Origin: Pelagibacteraceae bacterium
GTDB taxonomy: Bacteria > Pseudomonadota > Alphaproteobacteria > Pelagibacterales > Pelagibacteraceae
Reading direction: 5' to 3'
Length of the DNA stretch: 54,621 bases
Assembly: GCA_002704145.1 (NCBI GenBank)
Contig: PAFH01000015.1
Coordinates: 7,731 to 62,351, forward strand
The notes beneath the pieces were generated by a model, which searched no databases, was not told where the DNA came from, and saw only the letters and a list, made by a program, of their open reading frames with translations. Below, one piece after another: positions 18,692-28,114 of the stretch (positions are counted from its first letter, which is position 1; every line of letters starts with the position of its first letter). Both the position numbers and the translations under genes were made by a program.

Positions 18692-20337
18692 TCTACTCTT
18701 TTATAAACCTCATAAATAATTGCTCCATCAATAATAAACTCGTCGTATTTAAAAAAATTTGAAGGTATATCATATTTTTTATTGTACCTCTTATCAACAT
18801 CTGAAATTCTATTAGAGTATAAATAGTCAGATGTATAGTTTTCTTTGTTGGACACTAATTTAATTTTACTAACGTCTTTATTTTCGATTAACTCTATCAT
18901 TCTCCAAAGCGGATACCAAGAAGCTATTCCAATTTTGATAATCTCTTTATCTTGATTTTCTTCTAAAATTTTATTTAAAAATTGGATTGACGATAATCCT
19001 GTATAATCAACTTCAACTGTATTTTTTATTTTATCAGAGGTTATCACATTAAAATAAAATGATTGATAAGGATGATAAATAGTAATTCTGTAGGTCGTTA
19101 AAATAATTAAAATTAAAAATAAAAATTTGAAAATATTTTTTTTAAGCAGATTTTTTTTATATTTGGTCAAATATATATTCATGTAATAAATAGCAAAATA
19201 AATTATAAAAAAATAAAGGAAATAAACAATTCTCCAGCTATTATACATTTTTATATTGAGAAAAATTACTCCTAATGTAATAAACACAAAGCTAAAAAAA
19301 ATGAAAAAATCTTTTTGTTCATTTTTTCCCCTCCAAAAATCTGCATAGATAGATCGAGACTTAATATTAGTGAATCTTTTAAAAAATCTTAATACCATAT
19401 TTGAAAACCCAAGAAAAAATAATATTAGATGTAATAAAGGTGTAGAAATAATTATCCAAATAGGAATATAAGAATATGGTAATAAATTAGAAGAATAATA
19501 ATTATTAAGAAAAAAAACTTTTGCATTAAAATAGTCATTAAGTATTTTAAAATAACTTACTAAGCTGTTTATAGTATCTTCCCATAAAAGCGGCCAAAAA
19601 AAGATTAAAAAGAAAATATAGCTTGCAACAAATAATAAAATATAGGTTATTTCTTTCTTAAATTTTTTTTTCGAAAAAGAAAATAACCATAAAGTAATAA
19701 AAGTTAGTGGAAAAAAAATTGCAAACATTCTTACTGTAGTAGAAGCTGCTGAAAATAAAGCAAATAAAACTATATTTTTTTTAGAAAAAATATCTACTGT
19801 TTTAAAATAGTAATACGAAGTTATAATTACAAAAGTTAAAAAAACTATATCTTTAATATTTTGAAAACTATCTCCTAAAAGTCTAGGTGTACAAAATAAA
19901 AGTATTACTCCTATTAAGGCTATATTGTCATTTTTAAATCTATTAAGTAAAATTTTGTAAAAAAATATTAATCCAATATAAAAGTATAAAAAAACTAAAA
20001 AGTGTCTAATCTTATAATATTCAATTGGATTTTCTAAACGTAATATTATTTCTATTATTGCTGCTGGTACATCAAATATGATCCCGTATTTGTTATAATA
20101 ATCTATGGGAGATAAAGTAAATCCTTGTATACTTTCCAGTTTTGTGTTGGATAACAATGATAATTGATCTAGACCTAAATATTCAGATACATATCTAAGC
20201 CAATAAAAACCATTTAATCTGTGAAATTTTTCGTCAATGTTATGACCAAAGTCTTTAAATATTAAAATACCAATTATTAAAAATATTAAAAATACTAAAT
20301 ATTTATTTAAACTCTGATTATAAAATCTTCCTATCAT
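18688..20337 (-). CDS. Polytopic GT-C-like membrane glycosyltransferase candidate
   Basis: 549-aa protein with about ten hydrophobic segments. After the first segment it has GHNIDEKFHRLNGFYWLRY; an acidic pair in this first external loop is the usual catalytic feature of PMT/ArnT-type (GT-C) enzymes that use polyprenyl-phosphate sugars. LFCTPRLLGDSFQNIKDIVF in the middle also resembles that superfamily. A periplasmic domain of about 100 residues ends the protein. First gene of the minus-strand operon, divergent from sucC with 60 nt between the start codons. The acceptor cannot be told from sequence. Confidence 0.65.
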   Translation of the reverse strand: MIGRFYNQSLNKYLVFLIFLIIGILIFKDFGHNIDEKFHRLNGFYWLRYVSEYLGLDQLSLLSNTKLESIQGFTLSPIDYYNKYGIIFDVPAAIIEIILRLENPIEYYKIRHFLVFLYFYIGLIFFYKILLNRFKNDNIALIGVILLFCTPRLLGDSFQNIKDIVFLTFVIITSYYYFKTVDIFSKKNIVLFALFSAASTTVRMFAIFFPLTFITLWLFSFSKKKFKKEITYILLFVASYIFFLIFFWPLLWEDTINSLVSYFKILNDYFNAKVFFLNNYYSSNLLPYSYIPIWIIISTPLLHLILFFLGFSNMVLRFFKRFTNIKSRSIYADFWRGKNEQKDFFIFFSFVFITLGVIFLNIKMYNSWRIVYFLYFFIIYFAIYYMNIYLTKYKKNLLKKNIFKFLFLILIILTTYRITIYHPYQSFYFNVITSDKIKNTVEVDYTGLSSIQFLNKILEENQDKEIIKIGIASWYPLWRMIELIENKDVSKIKLVSNKENYTSDYLYSNRISDVDKRYNKKYDIPSNFFKYDEFIIDGAIIYEVYKRVE

Positions 20338-20386
20338 AAATCATTTACAAATATTTATAGAATTATAAAGATATAAAATGTATAGA

Positions 20387-20392
20387 TATAAT
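20387..20392 (+). promoter_or_regulatory. Possible -10 element for sucC
   Basis: TATAAT occurs 5 nt before the sucC ATG, inside the 60-nt gap between divergent genes. A promoter here would give an almost leaderless transcript. No convincing -35 is visible, and the AT-rich background makes chance matches likely. sucC does need a promoter downstream of the minus-strand glycosyltransferase genes. Confidence 0.3.
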
Positions 20393-20397
20393 AAATA

Positions 20398-21558
20398 ATG
20401 AATATCCACGAATATCAAGCTAAAAAATTATTAAAGGATTATGGAGCCCCAGTTTCAAACGGTGTGGTCATTTTTTCTTTAAAAGAAGTCAAAGAAAAAA
20501 TTCAACAACTAAAATCTAAAAAATTTGTTTTAAAAGCTCAAATTCATGCTGGAGGCAGAGGTAAAGCTGGAGGTGTAAAGTTAATAGATAAAATAGAAGA
20601 TTTAGAAAAAGAATGTGAAAAAATGATGGGCAAAATATTAATTACTCATCAAACAGGATCTGAGGGCAAAAAAGTAAACAGACTTTATATCGAAGAAGCT
20701 TCACAAATTTCTGAGGAGCTTTATTTATCGTGTCTAATTGATAGAGAAAGTTCTAAAATAGCTTTTATTAGCAGCATTGAGGGTGGAATGGATATAGAAA
20801 AAGTTGCTTCAGAAGATCCTAAGAAGATATTTACAACCAAAGTGGATCTAAATAATGACATTGATATTAAAGATATAGAAAAAATTATTTTACCATATCA
20901 ACTAAATGATGTTCAAAAAATCGAGGCTTTCAAGCTCATTAAAGCATTGTATAAACTATTGGTTGAAAAAGATGCTAGTCTCATCGAGATTAATCCATTG
21001 ATCATTACAAAAGACAAAAAATTATTATGCTTAGATGCAAAAATGAATTTTGATGATAATGCAATATTTAGAAGACCAGAAATTTTAGAATTAAGAGATA
21101 CTGATGAAGAAGATCCAACTGAAATTGAAGCAAGTAAACACGATCTCGCTTATATAAAACTTAACGGAAATATTGGGTGCATGGTTAATGGAGCTGGATT
21201 GGCAATGGCTACTATGGACATAATTCAACTTTACGGGAAGGAACCAGCAAATTTTTTAGATGTTGGTGGAGGAGCTTCTAAGGAAAAAGTTGCAGCAGCA
21301 TTCAAACTTATTTTATCTGATAAAAATGTTGAAGGAATTTTAATTAATATTTTTGGAGGCATTATGCGTTGCGATACTCTAGCTCAAGGAGTGGTTGATG
21401 CTGCTAAAGAAACAAATTTGTCTGTTCCTTTAGTAGTTAGACTGGCGGGCACAAATTTTAAAGAAGGAAAAGAGATTCTTGAAAAATCGAATTTAAAAAT
21501 TTTATCAGCTACTAATTTGAACGATGCTGCAAAAAAAATAGTTGAGGCAATTAAGTAG
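20398..21558 (+). CDS. sucC: Succinyl-CoA synthetase beta subunit (ADP-forming)
   Basis: Forms succinate, CoA and ATP/GTP from succinyl-CoA with SucD. Seen: MNIHEYQAKKLLKDYGAPVS start, the ATP-grasp VLKAQIHAGGRGKAGGVKL, LIEINPLI and the C-terminal NIFGGIMRCDTLAQGV phosphate-binding region. 386 aa, normal length. It begins a plus-strand sucC-sucD-sucA-sucB-lpdA run that in other alphaproteobacteria usually follows mdh directly. Confidence 0.98.
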   Translation: MNIHEYQAKKLLKDYGAPVSNGVVIFSLKEVKEKIQQLKSKKFVLKAQIHAGGRGKAGGVKLIDKIEDLEKECEKMMGKILITHQTGSEGKKVNRLYIEEASQISEELYLSCLIDRESSKIAFISSIEGGMDIEKVASEDPKKIFTTKVDLNNDIDIKDIEKIILPYQLNDVQKIEAFKLIKALYKLLVEKDASLIEINPLIITKDKKLLCLDAKMNFDDNAIFRRPEILELRDTDEEDPTEIEASKHDLAYIKLNGNIGCMVNGAGLAMATMDIIQLYGKEPANFLDVGGGASKEKVAAAFKLILSDKNVEGILINIFGGIMRCDTLAQGVVDAAKETNLSVPLVVRLAGTNFKEGKEILEKSNLKILSATNLNDAAKKIVEAIK

Positions 21559-22434
21559 ATGTCTGTTTTGGTAAATAAAAATACAAAGGTAATTTGCCAA
21601 GGGTTTACAGGTAAGCATGGAACGTTTCATTCTGAACAAGCAATTAAATATGGAACTAATTTAGTAGGAGGCGTGACACCTAACAAAGGAGGGCAAAAAC
21701 ATCTTGACCTTCCAGTTTTTAATACCGTTCAAGAAGCTAAAGAAATGACGCAAGCAAATGCAACAATGATTTACGTCCCTCCTAAATTTGCTGCAGCTGC
21801 AATAATAGAAGCAATAGACTCACAAATTGATTTGATAGTTTGTATAACTGAAGGGATTCCTCTTATAGATATGCTTAGAGTAAAAAGAGAATTAAAGAAA
21901 AGTAATTCTAGACTTATAGGTCCAAATTGTCCTGGAATAATTACTCCTGAAGAATGTAAAATAGGAATTATGCCAGGAAATATTCATAAAAAGGGTACAG
22001 TAGGAATTGTCTCAAGATCTGGAACTTTAACTTATGAAGCGGTAGCTCAAACTTCAGTGAACGGAATGGGTCAATCAACTTGCATAGGTATTGGAGGAGA
22101 TCCAATAAATGGAACAAATTTTATTGATTGTTTGGAACTTTTTTTAAAAGATAAAGATACAAAATCAATAGTCATGATAGGTGAAATAGGCGGATCAGCG
22201 GAAGAGGAGGCAGCTGATTTTTTAAAAAGAGAAAAAATTAAAAAACCTATGGTAGGCTTTATAGCAGGCTTAACCGCTCCGCCCGGAAGAAGAATGGGTC
22301 ATGCTGGAGCTATAATTTCAGGTGGCAAAGGTGGCGCAGAAGACAAGATAGAATTAATGAAATCAGCAAATATTACTATCTCAGAATCCCCAGCAGATAT
22401 TGGAAAAACTCTTTTTAATAAACTAAATGGTTGA
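21559..22434 (+). CDS. sucD: Succinyl-CoA synthetase alpha subunit
   Basis: CoA-binding subunit with the phosphorylated active-site histidine. Seen: [46 protein letters not shown] and the C-terminal [16 protein letters not shown], which contains the phospho-histidine. 291 aa is normal. It starts directly after the sucC stop. Confidence 0.98.
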   Translation: MSVLVNKNTKVICQGFTGKHGTFHSEQAIKYGTNLVGGVTPNKGGQKHLDLPVFNTVQEAKEMTQANATMIYVPPKFAAAAIIEAIDSQIDLIVCITEGIPLIDMLRVKRELKKSNSRLIGPNCPGIITPEECKIGIMPGNIHKKGTVGIVSRSGTLTYEAVAQTSVNGMGQSTCIGIGGDPINGTNFIDCLELFLKDKDTKSIVMIGEIGGSAEEEAADFLKREKIKKPMVGFIAGLTAPPGRRMGHAGAIISGGKGGAEDKIELMKSANITISESPADIGKTLFNKLNG

Positions 22435-22465
22435 AATATTATAAATTATGTTAAAATAAATTTTA

Positions 22466-25345
22466 ATGTCTTCATCAAAGAATAATAGCAACTATAAAAA
22501 GACCTCATTTTTGGCAGGAAATAATTCTGAGTTTATAAATGAGTTTTACTCTGACTATCTTTCAGATCCAAATTCATTGCCTGAGAGTTGGAGAAAATTT
22601 TTTGAAGGTCTAAGCGATGAACAAAAGCTAATTCAAGATGATTTAAAAGGACCTAGTTGGTCTCCAGAAAAGAAAAATAAAAAAATTATTTTATCAACAG
22701 CAAATAATAAAGAAGATAAAAAAAAACAAGAATATAACAACTTTAATCAACAAAGCACAAAAGACTCCGTGAGAGCAATAATGTTAATAAGGGCTTATAG
22801 AATTAGAGGGCATTTGATTGCAAGCCTAGATCCACTTGGGTTATTAAAAAAAGATGAGCATCTAGAATTAAAACCAGAAACATATGGCTTTAAAAAAGGG
22901 GATTATAATAGAAAAATATTTCTTGATGGAGTTCTGGGAATTCAATACGGGACATTGACCGAAATACTCAAAATCCTTAAAAAAACATATTGTTCAAACA
23001 TTGGTTACGAATTTATGCATATGGGGGACCCAGATGAAAAAACATGGATAAGAAATAGAGTAGAAGGACCAGAAAAAGATATTAAATTTACAGAGAATGG
23101 AAAAAAAGCTATTTTAAATAAAATTATCGAAGCCGAAGGTTTTGAAAAATACTTACATATCAAATTTGTAGGAACAAAAAGATTTGGTTTAGACGGAGGA
23201 GAGTCACTAATTCCTGCATTAGAACAAATAATTAAAAGAGGTGGAAATTTAGGAGCGAAAGAAATTAAAATAGGAATGCCTCATAGAGGTAGATTAAATG
23301 TTTTAGCTAATGTAATGGGCAAACCTTATAAAGCAATTTTTAGTGAATTTTTTGGAAAAAGCACAAATAAAGAAATAGGAGGAGATGTGAAATATCATTT
23401 GGGTGCATCTTCGAATAGAGAATTTGATGGAAATTCTGTTCATATTAGTTTGACAGATAATCCCTCACATCTAGAAGCAGTAAATCCAGTAGTATTAGGT
23501 CAAGTTAGAGCTAAACAATTTTTTCATAATGATGTTAAAAGAGAAAAGGTTATTCCGGTATTGATACATGGAGACGCTGCGTTTGCTGGGCAAGGAATTG
23601 TTGCTGAGTGTTTTGCAATGTCAGGTTTACCAGGACATAATATTGGGGGAACAATTCACTTAATAGTTAATAATCAAATTGGTTTTACAACAGCACCACG
23701 ATTTGCTAGATCATCGCCTTATCCTTCAGACGTAGCAAAAATAGCTCAAGCCCCGATTTTTCATGTTAACGGAGATGACCCAGAAGCAGTTGTACATTGC
23801 GCAAAAATAGCCACTGAGTACAGGCAAAAATTTAATAGAGATGTAGTTATAGACATGGTTTGTTATAGAAGATTCGGACATAACGAAGGCGATGAACCGT
23901 CATTTACTCAACCAATCATGTACAAGAAGATCAAATCTCATCCAACTACTCTTAAAATTTATGGTGATAGATTAAGTCAAGAACAACTTACTTCATTAAA
24001 AGAGATAGAAAACAACAAAGAAAAATTTAAAAATTTTTTAGAAAAGGAATTGGCGTTATCAAAAACTTATAAATCTGAACTTAAATGGTTCGAAGGGGCT
24101 TGGTCAAGATTTAAACCAGGGCTCGGAAAAGATAAGCGAGGAGCAAGCGGAGTAAAAAAAGATAAATTAATTGAAATTGGAAAAAAAATTTCATCAATAC
24201 CTAAAAATTTCAATATACACAAAACTTTAAAGAAAATTTTTAATTTAAGATTAGAAATATTTGAAAAAAATAAGTCTGTAGATTGGTCTACAGCAGAAAG
24301 TTTAGCATTTGCAGCTTTACTTACAGAAGGATTTTCTGTTAGACTTTCAGGTCAAGACTCAGGTCGCGGAACTTTTAGCCAAAGACATGCAGTACTGAGA
24401 AATCAAGATAATCATGACAGATATATTCCTTTAAACAATATAAACAACAATCAAAAAAAATTTGAAATAATCGATAGTTTATTATCAGAATTTGCAGTTT
24501 TAGGATTTGAATTTGGTTATTCTTTATCTGAGCCAGAAACTTTAGTTTTATGGGAAGCTCAGTTTGGGGATTTCGCTAATGGAGCACAAGTTGTCATAGA
24601 CCAATTTATTACTTCGGGCGAGTCTAAATGGGGAAGAGCAAGCGGTCTTGTTTTATTATTACCACATGGTTATGAGGGCCAAGGTCCGGAACATTCCTCA
24701 GCTAGACTCGAAAGATTTTTGCAATTGTGTGCTGGAGAAAATATCCAAGTAGTTAATTGTACAACTCCATCTAATTATTTCCATGTATTAAGAAGACAAA
24801 TGCACAGAGATTTTAGAAAACCATTAATCTTAATGACACCTAAATCCCTATTAAGACATAGAAAATGTGTATCTAACTTAAATGAATTTACTACTAAGAA
24901 TTCATTTCATCGTGTTTTAGAAGATGATGCTTATTCTAAAGACAGCAGTCTTATTAAATTAAAAAAGAATAGTAAAATAAAAAAAGTAGTAATGTGTTCT
25001 GGAAAGATATATTATGATTTATTAGAGGCTAGAGAAAATTTGAAAAATGATAAAGTAGTGTTTATTAGAATAGAACAATTATATCCTTTCCCTGCAAAGA
25101 CTTTGGCAAATTTACTGAAAAAATATGAAAATGCTGAATTTTTATGGTGCCAAGAAGAGCCTAAAAACATGGGAGCATGGAATACAGTTAGAAATTATAT
25201 AGATAGAACTCTGGAAATAATTAACTTTGCGAAAGATAAAGTAAAATACGTAGGTAGAAAAGCTTCTTCCTCGACTGCGACTGGAAATCTTAATAAACAT
25301 CTTGCACAACAAAAAGAAATATTAGAAAAGGTATTAAAGCAATAA
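22466..25345 (+). CDS. sucA: 2-oxoglutarate dehydrogenase E1 component
   Basis: Thiamine diphosphate-dependent decarboxylase of the 2-oxoglutarate dehydrogenase complex. Seen: N-terminal FINEFYSDYLSDPNSLPESWRKFF (E2-binding region), IGMPHRGRLNVLANVMGKP, HGDAAFAGQGIVAE with the ThDP-binding motif, CYRRFGHNEGDEPSFTQP, and GRGTFSQRHAVLRNQ. 959 aa, slightly longer than many homologues. sucB starts immediately after the stop. Confidence 0.98.
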   Translation: MSSSKNNSNYKKTSFLAGNNSEFINEFYSDYLSDPNSLPESWRKFFEGLSDEQKLIQDDLKGPSWSPEKKNKKIILSTANNKEDKKKQEYNNFNQQSTKDSVRAIMLIRAYRIRGHLIASLDPLGLLKKDEHLELKPETYGFKKGDYNRKIFLDGVLGIQYGTLTEILKILKKTYCSNIGYEFMHMGDPDEKTWIRNRVEGPEKDIKFTENGKKAILNKIIEAEGFEKYLHIKFVGTKRFGLDGGESLIPALEQIIKRGGNLGAKEIKIGMPHRGRLNVLANVMGKPYKAIFSEFFGKSTNKEIGGDVKYHLGASSNREFDGNSVHISLTDNPSHLEAVNPVVLGQVRAKQFFHNDVKREKVIPVLIHGDAAFAGQGIVAECFAMSGLPGHNIGGTIHLIVNNQIGFTTAPRFARSSPYPSDVAKIAQAPIFHVNGDDPEAVVHCAKIATEYRQKFNRDVVIDMVCYRRFGHNEGDEPSFTQPIMYKKIKSHPTTLKIYGDRLSQEQLTSLKEIENNKEKFKNFLEKELALSKTYKSELKWFEGAWSRFKPGLGKDKRGASGVKKDKLIEIGKKISSIPKNFNIHKTLKKIFNLRLEIFEKNKSVDWSTAESLAFAALLTEGFSVRLSGQDSGRGTFSQRHAVLRNQDNHDRYIPLNNINNNQKKFEIIDSLLSEFAVLGFEFGYSLSEPETLVLWEAQFGDFANGAQVVIDQFITSGESKWGRASGLVLLLPHGYEGQGPEHSSARLERFLQLCAGENIQVVNCTTPSNYFHVLRRQMHRDFRKPLILMTPKSLLRHRKCVSNLNEFTTKNSFHRVLEDDAYSKDSSLIKLKKNSKIKKVVMCSGKIYYDLLEARENLKNDKVVFIRIEQLYPFPAKTLANLLKKYENAEFLWCQEEPKNMGAWNTVRNYIDRTLEIINFAKDKVKYVGRKASSSTATGNLNKHLAQQKEILEKVLKQ

Positions 25346-26680
25346 ATGACAGACAAAATTATAGTGCCAACTTTGGGTGAGTCAGTTACTGAAGCTACCG
25401 TTTCAAAATGGTTGAAAGATCAAGGAGAAAAAGTTTCTGCGGATGAACCTATTGTGGAACTAGAGACAGATAAAGTTAATGTTGAGGTCCCTTCGCCATC
25501 CAACGGTATTTTGGAAAAAATATCTGTAAAAGAAGGAGAGACCGTGAATGTAGGAGCCTTACTTGGAATGATAAATGGTTCTTCAAGTTCTGAAGCTAAA
25601 GAAGTAAGAGAAGTAAAAAACTATTCGCCACCAAAAAAAGATACTAAACCTTCAAAAAAATTACCAAAGAAAAATAATTCTAATGAACTGGAAGAAAAAC
25701 CTTTAAAACTTTATGAAGAGAAAAAAAATGAAATTATAGATCCACCAGAAGAGGAAGCACTAATTTTAGATGATTTTATTGACACTGCTTCTGAAAAGAA
25801 AATTCAAAAAACGAAAACAAATGAACAATCTTACTCTCCTGCTGCAAGAAAACTAGTGAGGGAGGTAAATATTGATTTAAATAAGGTTCAAGGAACTGGC
25901 AAACATGGGATTATCTTAAAAGAGGATATCATGAAACTAATGGGATCTAAACCTGCTCCATCAGAAAGAAAAATAAAACATGGCCCTGAAGAAAGAATTA
26001 AGATGACAAGACTACGATCAACAATTGCTAAAAGATTAAAAGAAGCTCAAGAAAATGCTGCGATGCTAACAACTTTTAACGAAGTTGATATGACCGAAGT
26101 GATATCAATGCGAAATAAATATAAGGAAGAATTTCAGACTAACTATGGAGTGAAACTTGGATTTATGTCTTTCTTTGTAAAATCTTGTGTCTTAGGATTA
26201 AAAAATTTTCCCGCCATTAATGCTGAAATTCAAGGAGAAGAAATAGTTTATAAAAATTATTATAATATAAGTATTGCTGTAGGAACGGATAGAGGATTAG
26301 TAGTTCCAGTGATTAGAGAGACGGATGAGATGTCATTCGCGGATATTGAAAAAAATATTGTCAGTTTGAGCAATAAGGCTAGAGATGGAAAAATAACTAT
26401 AGATGATCTTCAGGGAGGAACATTTACAATTACAAACGGTGGTATTTACGGCTCAATGTTGTCTACCCCTATACTAAATCCTCCTCAATCAGCAGTTTTA
26501 GGAATGCATAATATAGTTCAGAGACCAATTGTAGTTGATGGAAATATTGAAATCAGGCCAATAATGTATTTAGCTTTATCTTATGACCATAGAATAATTG
26601 ATGGTAAAGAAGCGGTATCATTTTTGAAAATTGTAAAAGAGTCACTTGAACAACCAAAAAGACTCTTTCTTAACATTTAG
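25346..26680 (+). CDS. sucB: Dihydrolipoyllysine succinyltransferase (E2)
   Basis: Core of the 2-oxoglutarate dehydrogenase complex, moving the succinyl group from E1 to CoA. Domains in order: lipoyl domain (residues 1-75) with the lipoylated Lys43 in ETDKVNVEV; a charged Lys/Glu/Pro linker; the peripheral-subunit-binding domain [20 protein letters not shown]; and the catalytic domain ending with [12 protein letters not shown]. 444 aa. It sits between sucA and lpdA. Confidence 0.97.
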   Translation: MTDKIIVPTLGESVTEATVSKWLKDQGEKVSADEPIVELETDKVNVEVPSPSNGILEKISVKEGETVNVGALLGMINGSSSSEAKEVREVKNYSPPKKDTKPSKKLPKKNNSNELEEKPLKLYEEKKNEIIDPPEEEALILDDFIDTASEKKIQKTKTNEQSYSPAARKLVREVNIDLNKVQGTGKHGIILKEDIMKLMGSKPAPSERKIKHGPEERIKMTRLRSTIAKRLKEAQENAAMLTTFNEVDMTEVISMRNKYKEEFQTNYGVKLGFMSFFVKSCVLGLKNFPAINAEIQGEEIVYKNYYNISIAVGTDRGLVVPVIRETDEMSFADIEKNIVSLSNKARDGKITIDDLQGGTFTITNGGIYGSMLSTPILNPPQSAVLGMHNIVQRPIVVDGNIEIRPIMYLALSYDHRIIDGKEAVSFLKIVKESLEQPKRLFLNI

Positions 26681-26682
26681 CG

Positions 26683-28086
26683 ATGGATAAAAACTTTGAT
26701 GTAATAGTAATAGGCGGTGGCCCAGGAGGTTATGTCTGCGCTATTAGGGCAGCTCAATTAGGTTTAAAAACGGCATGCATAGAGTCTCGAGGCACTTTAG
26801 GAGGAACATGTCTAAATGTTGGTTGCATACCTTCAAAAAGTTTATTGAATTTATCAGAAAATTATCTCAAAGCAAAAAAAGATTTTAATCTGCAAGGTAT
26901 AGAAATTAAAGAAATTAAATTAAATATAGAAAAAATGATGTCTAATAAAAATAAATCTGTTCAAGTCTTAACAAAAGGTGTCGAATTTTTATTTAAAAAA
27001 AATAAAGTCACTTATTTAAAAGGTAAAGGTGTTTTATTTTCCAAGAACGATGTGACGGTTTATAATGATAATCATAGAGAAAACTATCATTCCAAAAATA
27101 TAGTGATTGCAACAGGATCTGCTGTGACGTCTCTTCCTGGTGTTGAAATAAATGAAAATAATATTATTTCATCTACAGGCGCTTTATCTTTAAAAAAAGT
27201 TCCCAAAAAACTTATAATAATAGGTGGAGGATACATAGGATTAGAGATGGGTTCTGTCTGGTCTAGACTTGGAACTGAAGTGACAGTTATTGAATATCTT
27301 GACCACATAACACCAGGTATGGATAGAGAGGTCTCAAAAGAGTTTCAAAAGATATTAACTAAGCAAGGAATTAAATTTATATTAAATTCAAAAGTTATTT
27401 CTGTAAAAGATAAACAAAATTCAGTTTTAGTCGAATTTGAAGATAATAATTCTTCTAAAAAAGAAATAATTGATGCTGATAAAGTTTTAGTTTCAGTAGG
27501 AAGAAAACCTTACACCGAAGGTTTAAACCTCTCAAAAATCGGAATAAAAAAAGACAATAAAGGAAATATAGAAGTAAATGAAAAATTACAAACAACAATA
27601 AAGAATATTTATGCCATAGGTGATGTAATTAAAGGGCCCATGTTAGCTCACAAAGCTGAGGAAGAAGGTGTTGCCGTTGCCGAAATATTAGCTGGTCAAG
27701 CTGGGCATGTAAATTATAACGTTATACCTGGAGTAATATATACCTCTCCAGAGGTTGCTTCTGTTGGAAAAACAGAAGAGCAACTAAAGTCAGAAAATAT
27801 AAATTATAAAGTAGGCAAATTTCCTTTCCTTGCTAACTCAAGAGCTAAAGTAAACAATGAGACAGAGGGATTTGTAAAAATATTAGCTGATGCGGCATCT
27901 GACAAAGTGTTAGGTGTTCATATAATAGGACCTCATAGCGGCGATATGATAGCAGAAATGGCTTTAGCAATGGAGTTTGGAGCTAGCGCTGAGGATATTG
28001 CGAGAACTTGCCATGCACATCCAACTCATACTGAGGCTATTAAAGAGGCAGCTTTAGCTGTTGATAAAAGACCAATTCATTTTTAA
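26683..28086 (+). CDS. lpdA: Dihydrolipoamide dehydrogenase (E3)
   Basis: FAD enzyme that reoxidises the lipoyl groups of 2-oxoacid dehydrogenases with NAD. Seen: VIGGGPGGYVCAIRAAQLGL, redox-active disulfide GGTCLNVGCIPSK, the second Rossmann IIGGGYIGLEMGSV, YAIGDVIKGPMLAHKAEEEG, and the C-terminal catalytic His-Glu in HAHPTHTEA. 467 aa is normal. It closes the suc cluster; priA follows after 28 nt that contain only a T-rich stretch. Confidence 0.97.
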   Translation: MDKNFDVIVIGGGPGGYVCAIRAAQLGLKTACIESRGTLGGTCLNVGCIPSKSLLNLSENYLKAKKDFNLQGIEIKEIKLNIEKMMSNKNKSVQVLTKGVEFLFKKNKVTYLKGKGVLFSKNDVTVYNDNHRENYHSKNIVIATGSAVTSLPGVEINENNIISSTGALSLKKVPKKLIIIGGGYIGLEMGSVWSRLGTEVTVIEYLDHITPGMDREVSKEFQKILTKQGIKFILNSKVISVKDKQNSVLVEFEDNNSSKKEIIDADKVLVSVGRKPYTEGLNLSKIGIKKDNKGNIEVNEKLQTTIKNIYAIGDVIKGPMLAHKAEEEGVAVAEILAGQAGHVNYNVIPGVIYTSPEVASVGKTEEQLKSENINYKVGKFPFLANSRAKVNNETEGFVKILADAASDKVLGVHIIGPHSGDMIAEMALAMEFGASAEDIARTCHAHPTHTEAIKEAALAVDKRPIHF

Positions 28087-28114
28087 ATTTTTTTTTTTAC
28101 ACTACTATTGATTT

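Noticed and set aside
28087..28114. T-rich stretch after lpdA considered as a terminator
   Set aside because: There is no hairpin before the T run.
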